64,000 bases of DNA from Madurella fahalii (lineage: Eukaryota > Ascomycota > Sordariomycetes > Sordariales), in contig CM056875.1 of the NCBI GenBank assembly GCA_029876055.1, positions 62,001 to 126,000 of the forward strand, given 5' to 3'. This document shows positions 1-10,967 of the stretch, in pieces; position 1 is the first letter of the stretch; each line of letters begins with the position of its first letter. The notes beneath the pieces are model-generated. The model searched no databases, was not told the origin of the DNA, and saw only the letters and a program-made list of their open reading frames with translations. Position numbers and translations under genes: made by a program.

Positions 1-241
1 ATCACACACCTGTATATTGGAGATCCGAAGACTGATGGCACCACGGTATGACGAATCCCTAGGTGCCTATAGCTATTGTAAGTGCGGGCAGTTCAGATAC
101 CAAAAGTGAAAAGTGAGCGTTGAGTGATCAAGAGGACAAACGTGAACCTGTGGAGGCGAGCAGGTACCTTATCCAAGAACAGCGGACGATTAACACCCTT
201 CGATAACATATTCAAAGCACGCCTACTTGAACCCCCCTTAT

Positions 242-2307
242 CTATCCCATTCGAGTAATATCAGTCATAGCCATATACGCCTCGAACAGCGGGGTAGAAT
301 CAAGACTCGTCTCAAGAAAGGCGCTACGCAAACACGCCCTCAGTGCGGCGAGCAACAGTTGTGTAGAGCTGATACTGAAAACACCTATATTCATAACTTC
401 AGTGTTTCCCGGGTACAGAACGGTTAAGTCGACGGGGAACCTCTGGTTCAGGCCCATCAACGAAGGTATGACTAGGTAGGACATCAGCGTCCCAAACCCC
501 GACTCAAGTTTTACGCTCTTGTCCTTGGACTCGGGGATCAGCCGGGCGATGCGTGCAATGGTATCGCGGAACTCGGCGCTTGTGAGCATAATAATGCCCA
601 CGGATGCGTTAACGGCCCCATTTCTAGTAGCGCCCATAGCTTCGAAGGTTGGGACCCTCTCGGTGATGAGATAGGACGTCATCTTTTCGACGTCGTAGAG
701 GGTGCGAAACCAGGCACGGTCGGGTTTAAAGGCGAGGCACATGTTGAGTAAGGCATCGCCTGCTGCAGCGAGCTTGTCGCGCTGGTCGGCGGGAATGGCG
801 AGTTGCCCGACATCATTGAGGATACGAGCGAGCAGGTGAGGGAGGGACTGGGCGCATTGCTGAGCATACCGCGGCAGAGGGAGGATCGGTCAGCACTCAT
901 GAGATAGCCGTCAGGTGAGAGTGGGAGGCTGAGCAAGACACTGGCGAGCGTTTGTCCTGCAGAGCGCCGGATGAAGCTTGGCGCACTGTCCGCTGTCCGC
1001 GAGTTGTCTGTCAAGGCCCGATCTTTGCCGAGCCGGATGAATTCGCTGTCGATGGAGTGGAATGTCGAGCCGGCCGCCTCCGTGAGAACTTGTGTCGCTT
1101 CTTCCGATAGCTCGACTTCTTCAAGCGAATATGCTGTACTGTGGTCAGCACCCTCCAGGCTATTCGCCACACTGACGAGCTCCTCGACGCGCTCGCTGAC
1201 AGTGCTGAATTGAAAGGCGCGTGGAACGCCAATCTTCCTCTGTGACGGTTTCTGGAGGGTCTCGACCTGTGAATGGACAAAGTGACTGGGCATTCGGACG
1301 TGGTCAACGCTGGAATCATCGTCTGACGAAGATTCTTCGGTCTCAAAGTGCGTAAGGCGCGTAGTGTCTTGGGACATGGCTCTCATGTGCTGGTGTCCAG
1401 GCGTTGAACTTGGTCGTGGTCCAGGTGGCTCTTCCGCTTCGACATGGACATACTCAACATTTCCAAGACAGTATACATCACCCGACAGGGCCGGCAAGCA
1501 TCCGACAGACAGCCAAAACATAGCTCCCACGGTGAGTACGTCGGTGGATACATCGCCCATCTGCTCACGGAGGTGTTGTGTGTAGTAGACCTTGGGCTCG
1601 GAACCGTCATCCAGTGTTTGGGGCAGCCATATGGTTCCGATGATGCCATGCAAAGGCTTAAACGCATGCCTGTCGTCGTCATACATCCGACTGGAATTTG
1701 TATATTTCCGCGACCAGTCTTGGTTGAGGAATTGCTTCCCGTAGAGTGTGAATAGTCGGTTCCGCGAAAAGAGTCTTCCTGGAGATGCTTGGATGCTCTT
1801 CACTTTCCCCTTCAGCTTAACTGGATTCTTTCCCAGGTCGGGACATCTTGCGTATCGGCCAACGATCCCGATAATGAGAATCCAGTTCTTGTGGAGTGGC
1901 AGCCAGGTTCGTCCCCCTGCAATCTGCAGCAGGTCACCCAGCGTCGAGCTTATGCCGTATCCCCCAAGAAGGAGGCAGAACTGCACCCAGCTGGCGGACT
2001 CCTGAGAAACGGACGATGCATCCATGTTCCATCTGAGAGTGGCGCTCGGCAGCTCGGGTGCTTTTTGGAGCAGCGGGACATGAACACGGCGGAAGAGGCG
2101 GATCGATTTCGTTACCGGGATACCTTTCGAGATGTATCCTCCATTCTGAGCCTCGCCCTTCTCTAGCTTGTCGAGTGCCTGGTGCCGCTCTGTCTTGCTA
2201 GCACGCCAGATGAGGAATGGGCCGAGGACGCCGACAATGGCGAACAAAGCTAGGGAAGCAGCCACCCAGGTGCCGATGGTTGCGGCAAGGTCGAGCTCCT
2301 CTGCCAT
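242..2307 (-). pseudogene. Fungal membrane protein of unknown function, frameshifted
   Basis: Reading leftward from an ATG at 2307, the product has an N-terminal hydrophobic helix (about residues 10-33), further hydrophobic stretches, and an acidic/serine-rich disordered middle. The frame carries to about 870. There the sensible protein continues in another frame (beginning RYAQQCAQSLPHLLAR) and runs without interruption to a stop at 242. The two halves sum to roughly 700 residues. From memory this matches a large unnamed Sordariomycete family with an N-terminal helix followed by a TERHQAL-type motif; that is recall, not a search. No GT-AG intron of normal size repairs the frame without removing conserved-looking sequence. 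The break is therefore either a real one-base indel (pseudogene) or a base error in the assembly. No enzymatic motif is visible, and the function is unknown. Confidence 0.6.
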
Positions 2308-2740
2308 AATGTAGACCCGGGAAATGTCTTTTGTTAGCTATGTGTTCGAAGTGGGGATAAGCAATTGTACTATACCAATGTAATTAGTGTCGTCGCCTCC
2401 ATTTATAAAGTTTCAGCTGCGCGGTAAGATGTCCGATATCGAAATGCTGGTGAGGCTGCGTTCTGATCGTGAGAGCTCGACGTCGATTGGTTGTCGTCCC
2501 TGCAGGACGTTCAACGTTGCAGACGCTGATCGCCATTTTGACGCGAGATACAGCTTCAAAGTTTGCCAGTAGGAGGGGAAAAATGATGACTTGCCAAACT
2601 GCAAGACTGAGATTTAGGGGAGTAGAGGTTTGACTGGCAGCTTCCAATCCTCGACAAATGGCACCACAGACAACAAATCGTCAAGACAGCAACAACACAG
2701 CCGCAACTATTGAATCTCACCAAACAAACAACACACCAAA
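2308..2740. other. Intergenic, divergent promoter region
   Basis: This gap lies between two divergently oriented damaged genes. Short open frames on both strands show no domain, signal peptide or intron logic. I see no RNA gene here. Confidence 0.5.
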
Positions 2741-3690
2741 ATGACCAAAACCTACTTTCTCATTCCCGGCTGGGGCATCCCCTCCACCTCCCCCCTCCTC
2801 GGCACGATCATCGCCAACCCCTCCCAACCCGACACCGCCCTCTTCACCCGCTCTCCCTCTACCCTCACCGTCACCACCTCCCCCCAACCACCTACACCTC
2901 ACCTCCCATCCCTTCCCCTTCGGATCCCCCCAAATCCCTCTTCCACACCTTCCTAACAACCTACGGCCTCGGCTCCGAACCCGCCTTCACTTTTGACCGC
3001 AAGCATGGAATCCGCTCATATTCCTTCCGTGATCAGCGATCTATCGAGTTGAAGTATGATGTAGAGTTGTTGCATGCTGCGGCAGGGGATGCAAAGTCGC
3101 GACTCTCTTCGCGGACAAAGTCGGAGTATACCTGATCACCGGGATCAAAACTGTTTCGGGGGCGGGGGTTACGGTTGCGAGTTCCAAGGGGAGGGGGTGG
3201 GATGTTAATCTTTCCGTTTCTGCTTCGCAGGAGGGAGAGGAGGGAGAGGTGTTTGCGGTGGAGGTGGTGGAGGTGACAGTGGATGGGGAAGAGGGTGCAG
3301 GTGAAGGAGCTGGATGCGGGGGAGGGAGCGTTGCAGAAGAGGTTGGACGGGGACTTTGGCAGGGGACCTTTAGGGTTGTGCGGGGGGTGGATGAGAGCGT
3401 GGAGGGCGGAGAGGCGGTGCAGATTGTTACGGCTAGTCTGGCGTATGTGGATTTGTTGTCGGGTCGGCGTTGCCGCCTTTTCGGTGCAGGTGTCTGTGGG
3501 GTCGGCTTGGGGGCGGTCAACTGCGGCGCCTGCTTCGGGTCTGGTCGGGCCAGCCTTTGTGGGTCAGTCGCCGCTATGGTCGTTCCCGACGCCGGTTTTA
3601 CCTCGTCCGGTTTGGCGCTGGGGAGAGTGCCAGGGCCTGTCTACGTATTTCCTGAGGCGGGTGTGACGGGTTGTATCGCGGGGTCGCGCC
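2741..3690 (+). pseudogene. Decayed gene of an unnamed fungal family
   Basis: A start ATG at 2741 opens a frame beginning MTKTYFLIPGWGIP and containing a LGTIIANP motif. The coherent protein moves to a second frame near 2885 (TTYTSPP...TFDRKHGIRSYSF) and to a third near 3105 (LFADKVGVYLITGIKTVSG). The opening motif and the VYLITGIKTVSG motif are typical of a conserved but unnamed ascomycete family of about 300 residues (from memory). After about 3230 the sequence becomes Glu/Gly/Val-rich low complexity and the end cannot be fixed. Two separate shifts in one small gene, with no plausible introns at those points, point to a pseudogene. Function is unknown. Confidence 0.5.
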
Positions 3691-4387
3691 GCTTGCGCGA
3701 GTTCGGTGGGCGGCGTGGAGCAGAATAGGGCAGAATAAACAAATTTTGATTAGTGAGACCCTTCAAAACTGATGATCCTGCGGGTACAAGAAAATGGCTG
3801 CTTTCTCCACCCCAAGAACGCAAATACAGTCAATCACGTACGTTTCTTTCGAACCGCTGCTCCCGCGCGTACTAAGCTGATTCAGGTATAGCGACTGTAT
3901 TTGCGCCACGAGCGGACCACGATCGCGATCTTTCCGACCACAGCCCACCGGAGCCCTCGCCGAAGCTAAGTCATGGCTTCCACCGCTTCTGAACACCAAG
4001 AGTTTCTAGGGATTGCTCGACCTTACTAGCGATGAACCTCCGCCGCGCTAGTCTTCCTCGAGCCTGCGTCGCCGCATTCCCCCCGCCCATCCTGGAGGAG
4101 GTGTAGGTGCTGTCGTCGATCAATTCCCCGAGGTTCCGATTGTGGCTCCGATGACTCAGTCCGGTAAGATGACGGACCCAATTGGCCAAAGGGTAATTGC
4201 TTACCAGTCCATGTCACTTCTCCAATAACGGACGGGCCCTGTTTTTTGTATCCGCACCAGATATGAACGTCCAGACGACTGGGTTGTTATATTTATATCT
4301 TCATCGAACGTTTTATCGTTTTATGTTGCACGTATACCATGCTAACTACCGTCAAGGTGACCAAGTCATTTGCAGTTCCGCCACAAA
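3691..4387. other. Intergenic region
   Basis: No credible gene is visible. It holds the 5' region of the hydrolase at 4388 and the degraded end of the preceding pseudogene. Confidence 0.5.
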
Positions 4388-5494
4388 ATGTCAACCCTAC
4401 CGAGCTCCATTGAAGATCTTCTCTGCACCGGCATTATGAACCCTGAATTCGAAGCCGCATGGAAAGCCCGAGGTTCACCGCCTGGCGACATGCCCACTGA
4501 TGTGCTTACGCTCAAGAAGATCGTTGACAAAAGTCTACCCGGACTCCAACAACAGCTCGCAGCGAGCCGGCCTGCAAATATCATCGAGACGGAACACGTA
4601 GTCCCCCTGAGCACAGGGTTCGCCTCTCGTCTCCTCGTCTGCCATGCTTTTCAAGACTCCCGAAACCGCGCCGACTCTAAGAAGCCATGTCCTATCGTCC
4701 TACTCTTCCATGGCGGCGGCCACGTACTCGGCTTCCCTGAATTCGACCTCAAACTAGCCCGCCAGCTTGCCCTCAACCACAACGCAATAGTCATATGTCC
4801 CTCGACTCGGAAGGCGCCGGAGGATTCATTTCCGGCCATGATTGACGACGCGTGGGCGTTTCTGAAATCCGTTGCCCGCGAAGCCGCATCCGCGGGAACG
4901 ATGCGTTCCTTCCTACCTGCGCACGCAGACGCTGCGGCTGGCTTCATTGTCGGTGGCGCATCGTCGGGCGCCAACTTTGCAGACGTGGTAGCGCATCTGG
5001 CTCGTGAAGCTAAACTATCCCCTCCGCTAACGGGTCAAGTTCTTATCTGCGGCGGCTTCATCGACCCGGATCGTGTACCCGAGCAGTATGTGGCGAGGTA
5101 TCTGTCGCGGGAACAGAACAAGGACGCTCCGATGGTGAACAATCATTTTCTGCGGGCGTTTCACAGTGCCATTGAGCCGGATGTTGACTCGCCGCTCTGG
5201 GCACCTTTCAATCAGCATCATCCTGAAGGTATTGCGGCGGGACACAAGGAAATGCCGCCGGCGTACTTCCAAATCTGTGGGATGGACATGAACCGGGATG
5301 ATGGTCTGATCTACGAAAGAGTTCTGAGAGAGGAGTGCGGTGTTCCTACGAGACTAGACTTGTATAGCGGTTTCCCGCATTGCTGGTGGGATATGTATCC
5401 GGAACTCGATATGTCCAAGAAGAGGATGAAGGATACTCTTAATGGCTTCGAGTGGCTACTAGGTCAACCGGTCTCAGGGTCCCAGTACGAATGA
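4388..5494 (+). CDS. Alpha/beta hydrolase, HSL/arylacetamide-deacetylase type
   Basis: This is a single-exon protein of 368 residues if started at the second Met (4388, beginning MSTLPSSIEDLLC); a Met at 4370 would add six residues. An HGGG oxyanion-hole motif lies near residues 108-111. The nucleophile elbow GASSG has its Ser near 192, and an Asp cluster near 300-305 and a His near 331 (GFPHCWW) complete a likely triad. The family hydrolyses short-chain carboxyl esters or acyl amides. There is no signal peptide, so it is probably cytosolic. Fungal members range from esterases to mycotoxin- or lactone-hydrolysing enzymes, so the substrate cannot be read from the sequence. Neighbours give no pathway clue. 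Confidence 0.85.
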   Translation: MSTLPSSIEDLLCTGIMNPEFEAAWKARGSPPGDMPTDVLTLKKIVDKSLPGLQQQLAASRPANIIETEHVVPLSTGFASRLLVCHAFQDSRNRADSKKPCPIVLLFHGGGHVLGFPEFDLKLARQLALNHNAIVICPSTRKAPEDSFPAMIDDAWAFLKSVAREAASAGTMRSFLPAHADAAAGFIVGGASSGANFADVVAHLAREAKLSPPLTGQVLICGGFIDPDRVPEQYVARYLSREQNKDAPMVNNHFLRAFHSAIEPDVDSPLWAPFNQHHPEGIAAGHKEMPPAYFQICGMDMNRDDGLIYERVLREECGVPTRLDLYSGFPHCWWDMYPELDMSKKRMKDTLNGFEWLLGQPVSGSQYE

Positions 5495-6294
5495 TATAAT
5501 AACTGGTAAAACCGCAGGCGCCTGGGTAGGAATGCCCTGGTAGCACAGGGTAGCAGAATTATGTCATGGATCTACGTTACTATTGAAATTAAGCGCAGAG
5601 ACTAGCTAGCAGAGACCACAAGCCACACCATGAATCACAAGCAAAGCTAGGTATTTTCGAGGTACAATGATTAGCCAACTACATGGAGAGGTCGAGGTCC
5701 TCAGAGCCACTCTAGAACTGGTTGAAGATCTCTCTAGTTAGAAGCCTCGAGCTCTTGATAGACGAATGTAGTAAAACACTTCGACCGCAACGAGCGAAGC
5801 TTAGATGAGTTACACGGAGGAATGGACTCTGTGTCAAGTCCGTCATCGACATCCTTCTCCTCTGCCCGATTCTGGTTCTTCTTGGCGCATGGAGGAGTTT
5901 GTTAACCCCACACGGTTCGGATTGCCCGAATCCGAGGCCTCAGCAATGATCTTTTCGGTCCCCTCATATCACGCATCTCCGTCTTACGCGGGGTAACTGC
6001 GGGGCAACCCATCCGATCAGGAAGCCATCTGCAATCACCGCTGACACCTTCCTCTAACGATTTGGAGTGCACCGTTGGCATGGCCTGGGATTTGATAACA
6101 TGACGACACATGGTCAGAATTACACAAATCCTTCGTTTGAGTCCAGAGCTAGAAAAGCGCGAGCTTGTAGCTGCAAGTTGTCTATCCCCGGATAAGTAAT
6201 TGTTGGCCTCCACCGCTATTTTCAGCTTACCGGAGTCACTCATTACCCTGACTACCTTAGCATTCCCGGCTTCGGTGATGCTGCGTGTTGCCAA
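5495..6294. other. Intergenic region
   Basis: This contains the terminator side of the hydrolase gene and the upstream region of the M28 peptidase. Nothing else is recognised. Confidence 0.5.
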
Positions 6295-6300
6295 TATAAA
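6295..6300 (+). promoter_or_regulatory. Probable TATA box of the M28 peptidase gene
   Basis: TATAAA (within CCAATATAAAGAGG) sits about 90 nt upstream of the ATG at 6389, a reasonable spacing for a fungal core promoter with a short 5' UTR. It was identified by motif only. Confidence 0.45.
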
Positions 6301-6388
6301 GAGGAGAGATATACCACCTTCCCACCGCCTTCCTAAAACCGTAACCCGCACCCAACCCTACAGGCTGTTGTGAACCAAATGTAAAAAA

Positions 6389-8904
6389 ATGAAAACCCAA
6401 CTCTCGCTGTCTTCGTTGTTGCCACTGGCGAACCTCGCATCTGCGTGTTTGCGAGAGTTTAACCACAATCCTCGGCACACACACCGCAAGCCAATCGTCC
6501 CTCGAAATGAGGAGTGGCCGCCCATCTTGACTGAAAGGGAATCAATTCTCGTCAATTCCTTTGATAGCAATACTATTGATGACTGGTCCGCTTATTATGG
6601 CTACCAAGTCAAGTTAGCAGGCCTTGGTCGAGAAGCCGCCGAATGGACAAGGGACCGCTGGGCTGCAAACGGCTTCAATGCAGCTCTCAATGAGTACCAC
6701 GTCTATCTAAGCTACCCGGTTCGGCAAGCCTTGGCCGTCACCTATAGCAACGGGACGTCGGCTCATGTCAACATCCAAGAAGACCCTCTCCTGGAAGACG
6801 ATGTGACAGGCCGGCCGGATCGTATTCCGACCTTCCACGGGTACTCAGCCTCGGCCAACGTATCCGCTGAATACATTTATGTTGGGTGAGTATAGCCATA
6901 TGTCATCACCAGACCAAATCCCTACTAACAAATCCCAGACGCGGAACTAATGCGGATTTCGAACGGCTTGTTGAGCTGGGCGTTGAGCTTGAGGGCAAGA
7001 TTGCCCTTATTCGATATGGTGCTATTTTCCGCGGCCTGAAAGTCAAAAACGCTCAGGATCATGGCATGATAGGCGCCATCATATTCACTGACCCTGCTGA
7101 TGACGGCAACCTGACGGTGGCCAATGGCGTTGAGGCTTATCCGCGTAAGTAACACTCTCTGGACCGCACCGATGATCAAATTGAGCTAAGCCTTTTGTGT
7201 CTCCACAGACGGCCCAGCCCGCCATCCAAATGCTGTTCAAAAGGGATCCGTTCTGTTCCTTTCGACTTATCCCGGTGACCCGACAACACCCGGCTATCCG
7301 TCCGTCGAGGGAGCGCCACGGGCGGATACTTCGTCTGTATTACCAAGCATCCCGTCATTGCCTCTCTCTTACCAAGCAGCTCAACCGCTGTTGCGAGCTC
7401 TAGATGGCTACGGACTCACAGCCGAGGAGGTCAATCGCACAGGCTGGAAGGGTGTTTTGGAGGCCGAATATCGCACCGGACCTGCGCCCGGCGTGAGGTT
7501 ATCTCTCGACAACCTAATGAGCGAGAAGATTACCCCGATCTGGAATGTCATCGGCTACATTAACGGGACAAATTCGGATGAAACCCTTATCATCGGTAAT
7601 CATAGAGACACGTGGATGATCGGTGAGCGAACCTATGCCTGAAAAGAAACCATGATATCTTACAATGATACCTTTGCAGGAGGCACTGGCGATCCTAACT
7701 CTGGCTCTGCCATCCTCGTGGAGCTCACCAAGGCATTTAAGAAGCTCATGGATACAGGTTGGAAGCCGAAGAGAAACATGTGGGTCCTAACTTTAACGCC
7801 AGACCTTCGCAGAACTGACTCGTCATGGCTACTAGAGTCCTTGCTTCTTGGGACGCAGAGGAGTACGGCCTGCTTGGGTCCACCGAGTGGGTTGAAGAGC
7901 ATGTCAATTGGTTGAAAGAAACGGCCATCGCCTACCTCAACATCGATGTCGCTGTTTCCGGTCCCCGACCTGGCGTAGGAGCGACCCCTGAACTCCACAA
8001 CATTGGGACAGAACTCATGAAAAAGGTCATCCACCCCAACTTCGGCGGTTTTAACCGGAGCCTCTATGATGCTTGGCAGGATGCTTCAAGTGGCCATATT
8101 GAGGTACTCGGCAGCGGGAGTGATTTTACAGCTTTCTTGCACTCTGGTATTAGCTCGGTAAATTACCCGCCTGAAAGGAGCCTCTTGTCTTTGAGTATAG
8201 GCTGACGCGGCTTTACACTTCAGCTCGACGTCGGTTCTGGGGCTGGACCAACCGATCCTGTCTGGCACTACCACAGTAACTACGACACGTACCACTGGAT
8301 GTCCACCTTCGGTGATCCGGGTTTCCATCTTCACGCCGCCATGGGACAGTATCTCTCCCTTTTAGCCTTCCATCTCCTCGATGACGATATCCTGCCATTT
8401 GATCTCCCGAATTATGCAATCGAGTTGCGTGCCTATTATGAGGATCTCGTCGATAACATCGAAGCATCCGGCGAAGAACTCGACACCTCTGCGCTGGCCG
8501 GGGCTATTGATGTATTTGAGGAGCGAGCGAAGCAGATCAGAGACGTGGAGAAGCAGGCTGCAGCGCTCGGTGATAAGAATCTAATCAAGTTAGTGAATGC
8601 CAAGTACCGTGATTTTCAGCGTGGCTTTGTTTCGCAGGGAGGACTTCCGACGAGGGAGTTTTACAAGCATGTCGCGATGGCGCCGGGCCTCGATACAGGT
8701 GGGTCTGAACTTTCTAATTTAATAAATGGTTCTTGTTATCAAAAAAGCTGGCGCTAACCCCAAGACCCCATTATAGGTTACGCCGCCGTCACATTTCCTG
8801 GTGTTTCAGAAGGAGTGCAGTATAGAAACTTCTCGACTGCGGCAGAGTGGGTTTCTAGGACGGCGAAGGGAATACTGCAAGCCGCGGAGATCATTAAGCC
8901 CTGA
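6389..8904 (+). CDS. Secreted M28 peptidase, glutamate carboxypeptidase II-like
   Basis: Seven exons join in frame: 6389-6885, 6939-7144, 7209-7622, 7680-7779, 7836-8157, 8224-8698 and 8777-8904, giving 713 residues. All six introns have GT...YAG ends. The N-terminus is a signal peptide (MKTQLSLSSLLPLANLASA). A protease-associated domain follows, then the co-catalytic zinc peptidase core: GNHRDTW (zinc His), GDPNSG (bridging Asp), WDAEEYG (catalytic Glu pair), LNIDVAV (zinc Asp) and HSNYDTYHW (zinc His). A C-terminal helical dimerisation domain completes the NAALADase/transferrin-receptor architecture. Metal ligands appear intact, so it should be an active exopeptidase, secreted or vacuolar, releasing C-terminal acidic residues or dipeptides. 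Specificity is inferred from the family. Confidence 0.92.
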
Positions 8905-10554
8905 GCGTAACCTCAATACCGGCGAGTCTGGAAACAGGCTGATCCCTAGCGGCTGATATCTGTAGAGGTTCAGTGTGTTGAAAAATATGGGAAACTCTCC
9001 CCAAATGCTCCGAGGTTCTCCCATTGTCTGACTGGAACCCAAGACATGAAGTCGAGATGCGTGTGTTTAGCAATAGTAATTACTACAGTATCCTCAAACT
9101 GCTCCGTACTCTCATTAAGCCACCCAGCGCCACTGTCTACCTAACCTCACCGACTGTTAAGCCATTTTTTGACTTCGCCCAGTCCGTCGACGATAAGAGC
9201 GAATCTATCATGCCCACTAGTACGACCGGTGATATCATACTCGGTGAAAATCTCTTCACTGACATTGACCTTGACGCGCCAGAGTCTCTTGTAGGTCAAA
9301 ACGTCGTTGCGTGGTCCCCAACACGGGAATTTGACAACGGCCATGTCGCACTACCTCGGTAATTCTCAGGTTAAGCCTGGCGCAATTCATGCTAACTTTA
9401 CTACCTACCTACGTTTTGACACTGCATGATTTAATAAGCAGCTGGAGGACCTGAGGGAAATTGGGAATTGGAATGGCTGAAGGTACTACCGGTTTAGGAA
9501 CCAAGCGATATCGCAGTTGATTGGGAAATCAACCTCTACGGCAGGTACTTGGTTAATATAACAACAAGCTCAAAAACTCTTAAGCAACGTTGAGTAACTG
9601 GTATAAGATAGAGACTCCAAAAATGAATGTAAATTTTTAACACGAGCAGTCGTCCTATATATCGCATATTTGAGTGGAAAACGGACGGAGACATTTCCTC
9701 CATTCCCCCTCACACACCGCAGTGCTGGGACTAAGGTACTAAGCAAGTTGCGTCAATGTTTCTGTCCAGAAGTATTTAGACCGTTCAAAGCAAAGCAGAG
9801 TACCATTTAACCAATTCGGTTTCATGTAATCAGAGAGTGGTCATAACCTGCCAGCATAGAAGGAAACACGATCCATCAATCCGCTGGCGTTGTAGTGAGA
9901 TAATGGTGAAGCGGGAGTTTTGTCTTTGAGGAGCCCGCTAACTCGGGCAATGAAACCCCTATAGGTATGGAGCCATGTTATTATAGATGAATGGAGATAC
10001 GTGGGGTTGTTTAGCCCACCAGTTCCTCGAGGTAATTAGAGTACAGGCGTATACCCCCTGGGTATAATTTCATCATGGTCACTGGGCCTCATGTGGCCAC
10101 CCGCCGACGACCCCCGCTTGAAATCCTCTGAGTTATAATTCGTTGGATTAAGGCGTGCTAGGATGTCACTATTCAAAGCTACTGAGTTATACTATATGTA
10201 TATCCTAGCATCCAAGCGCTATATCAAGCCGTACACAAATCCTTTCGCCTGTGTAACACTTGATGGGATCATTGTTTTTGAAACGGAAATTCCACCTATA
10301 CCCCCAGCGCAACAGTAAAAACGGCTGTGCATAATCGGGGCATCAAACACTGAGTTGGGGAAACAGTCCCCAGAGGGTAGGGTCCCTCTGGTCAGAGGGA
10401 CACAGTTCCTAGGATGGAGCCCCGGGGGCTGGAACTTGCCGTGGGCCTATTTTCTTTCGCACCATAAGTAGGGCCGTCCTGGCCATTGCTCCTTAGACAG
10501 AACAATCAATCCAGTACTTTTCTTCACACTTGTTGCAGCTCAATTGACGAGCTC
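8905..10554. other. Gene-free stretch
   Basis: No supported gene is present. A 112-codon open frame at 9024-9362 lacks domain, signal peptide or neighbour logic. The sequence is AT-richer than the flanking genes. The right end carries a near-palindrome at 10382-10401 that belongs to the repeat described next. Confidence 0.5.
10382..10401. repeat. 20-nt near-palindrome, upstream arm of repeat copy A
   Basis: GTCCCTCTGGTCAGAGGGAC is self-complementary except at its centre. It closely resembles the perfect palindrome 192 nt downstream at 10574. The two may mark the ends of a short mobile element. Confidence 0.5.
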
Positions 10555-10763
10555 TCTTTGCGTGCAAAGCGATCTCCCTCTGATCAGAGGGAGCTCTATC
10601 TGCACATGTTGTGTTGACCTTGTTTAGGCTGCAGGGACCCGATTTGTGGTGGTGTCGCCTGGCCTGTCTTGTCTATCTTGTCTGTCTGGCATTTGGCCGT
10701 CTTTGCCCTCCCCCTTGTTTTTGGTAGGTATGTGGGTGTAAATGTGTGTTTCTGCACCATTTC
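10555..10763 (+). repeat. Dispersed repeat copy A (non-autonomous or LTR-like remnant)
   Basis: About 210 nt are recognisably homologous, in opposite orientation, to 22271-22475. Shared landmarks in order are the palindrome at 10574-10593, CTTGTTTAGGCTGCAGGGACC, CTGGCATTTGGCCGTCTTTG and a GTGTTTCTG end. Several differences between copies are C/T or G/A transitions, as repeat-induced point mutation would produce. No coding capacity is visible. The class is undetermined. Confidence 0.6.
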
Positions 10764-10967
10764 AACACATCGATATTCTATCTGATTAATGTTCTAATAA
10801 TATATGGAGGTGATGGCCCCATGATCTACAATAATCTAAGCAACGATGAGGGTATTTAACGCTGAATACCTAGTAAGTCATCCCAACGGGAATATGGCCC
10901 AGGGCGCATATTGCGGTTTAGAACTACCGGTAGCGACGTGTATCTTGTTCCTAGGGAGGTGTCATCA

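Noticed and set aside
862..884. A very short intron to repair the frameshift in the first gene
   Set aside because: A GTATGC...CAG stretch exists but would be about 22 nt, below the size of fungal introns. Longer versions remove coherent coding sequence.
9024..9362. 112-codon frame after the M28 gene
   Set aside because: No domain, signal or splice partner is visible; its composition is like the surrounding non-coding DNA.
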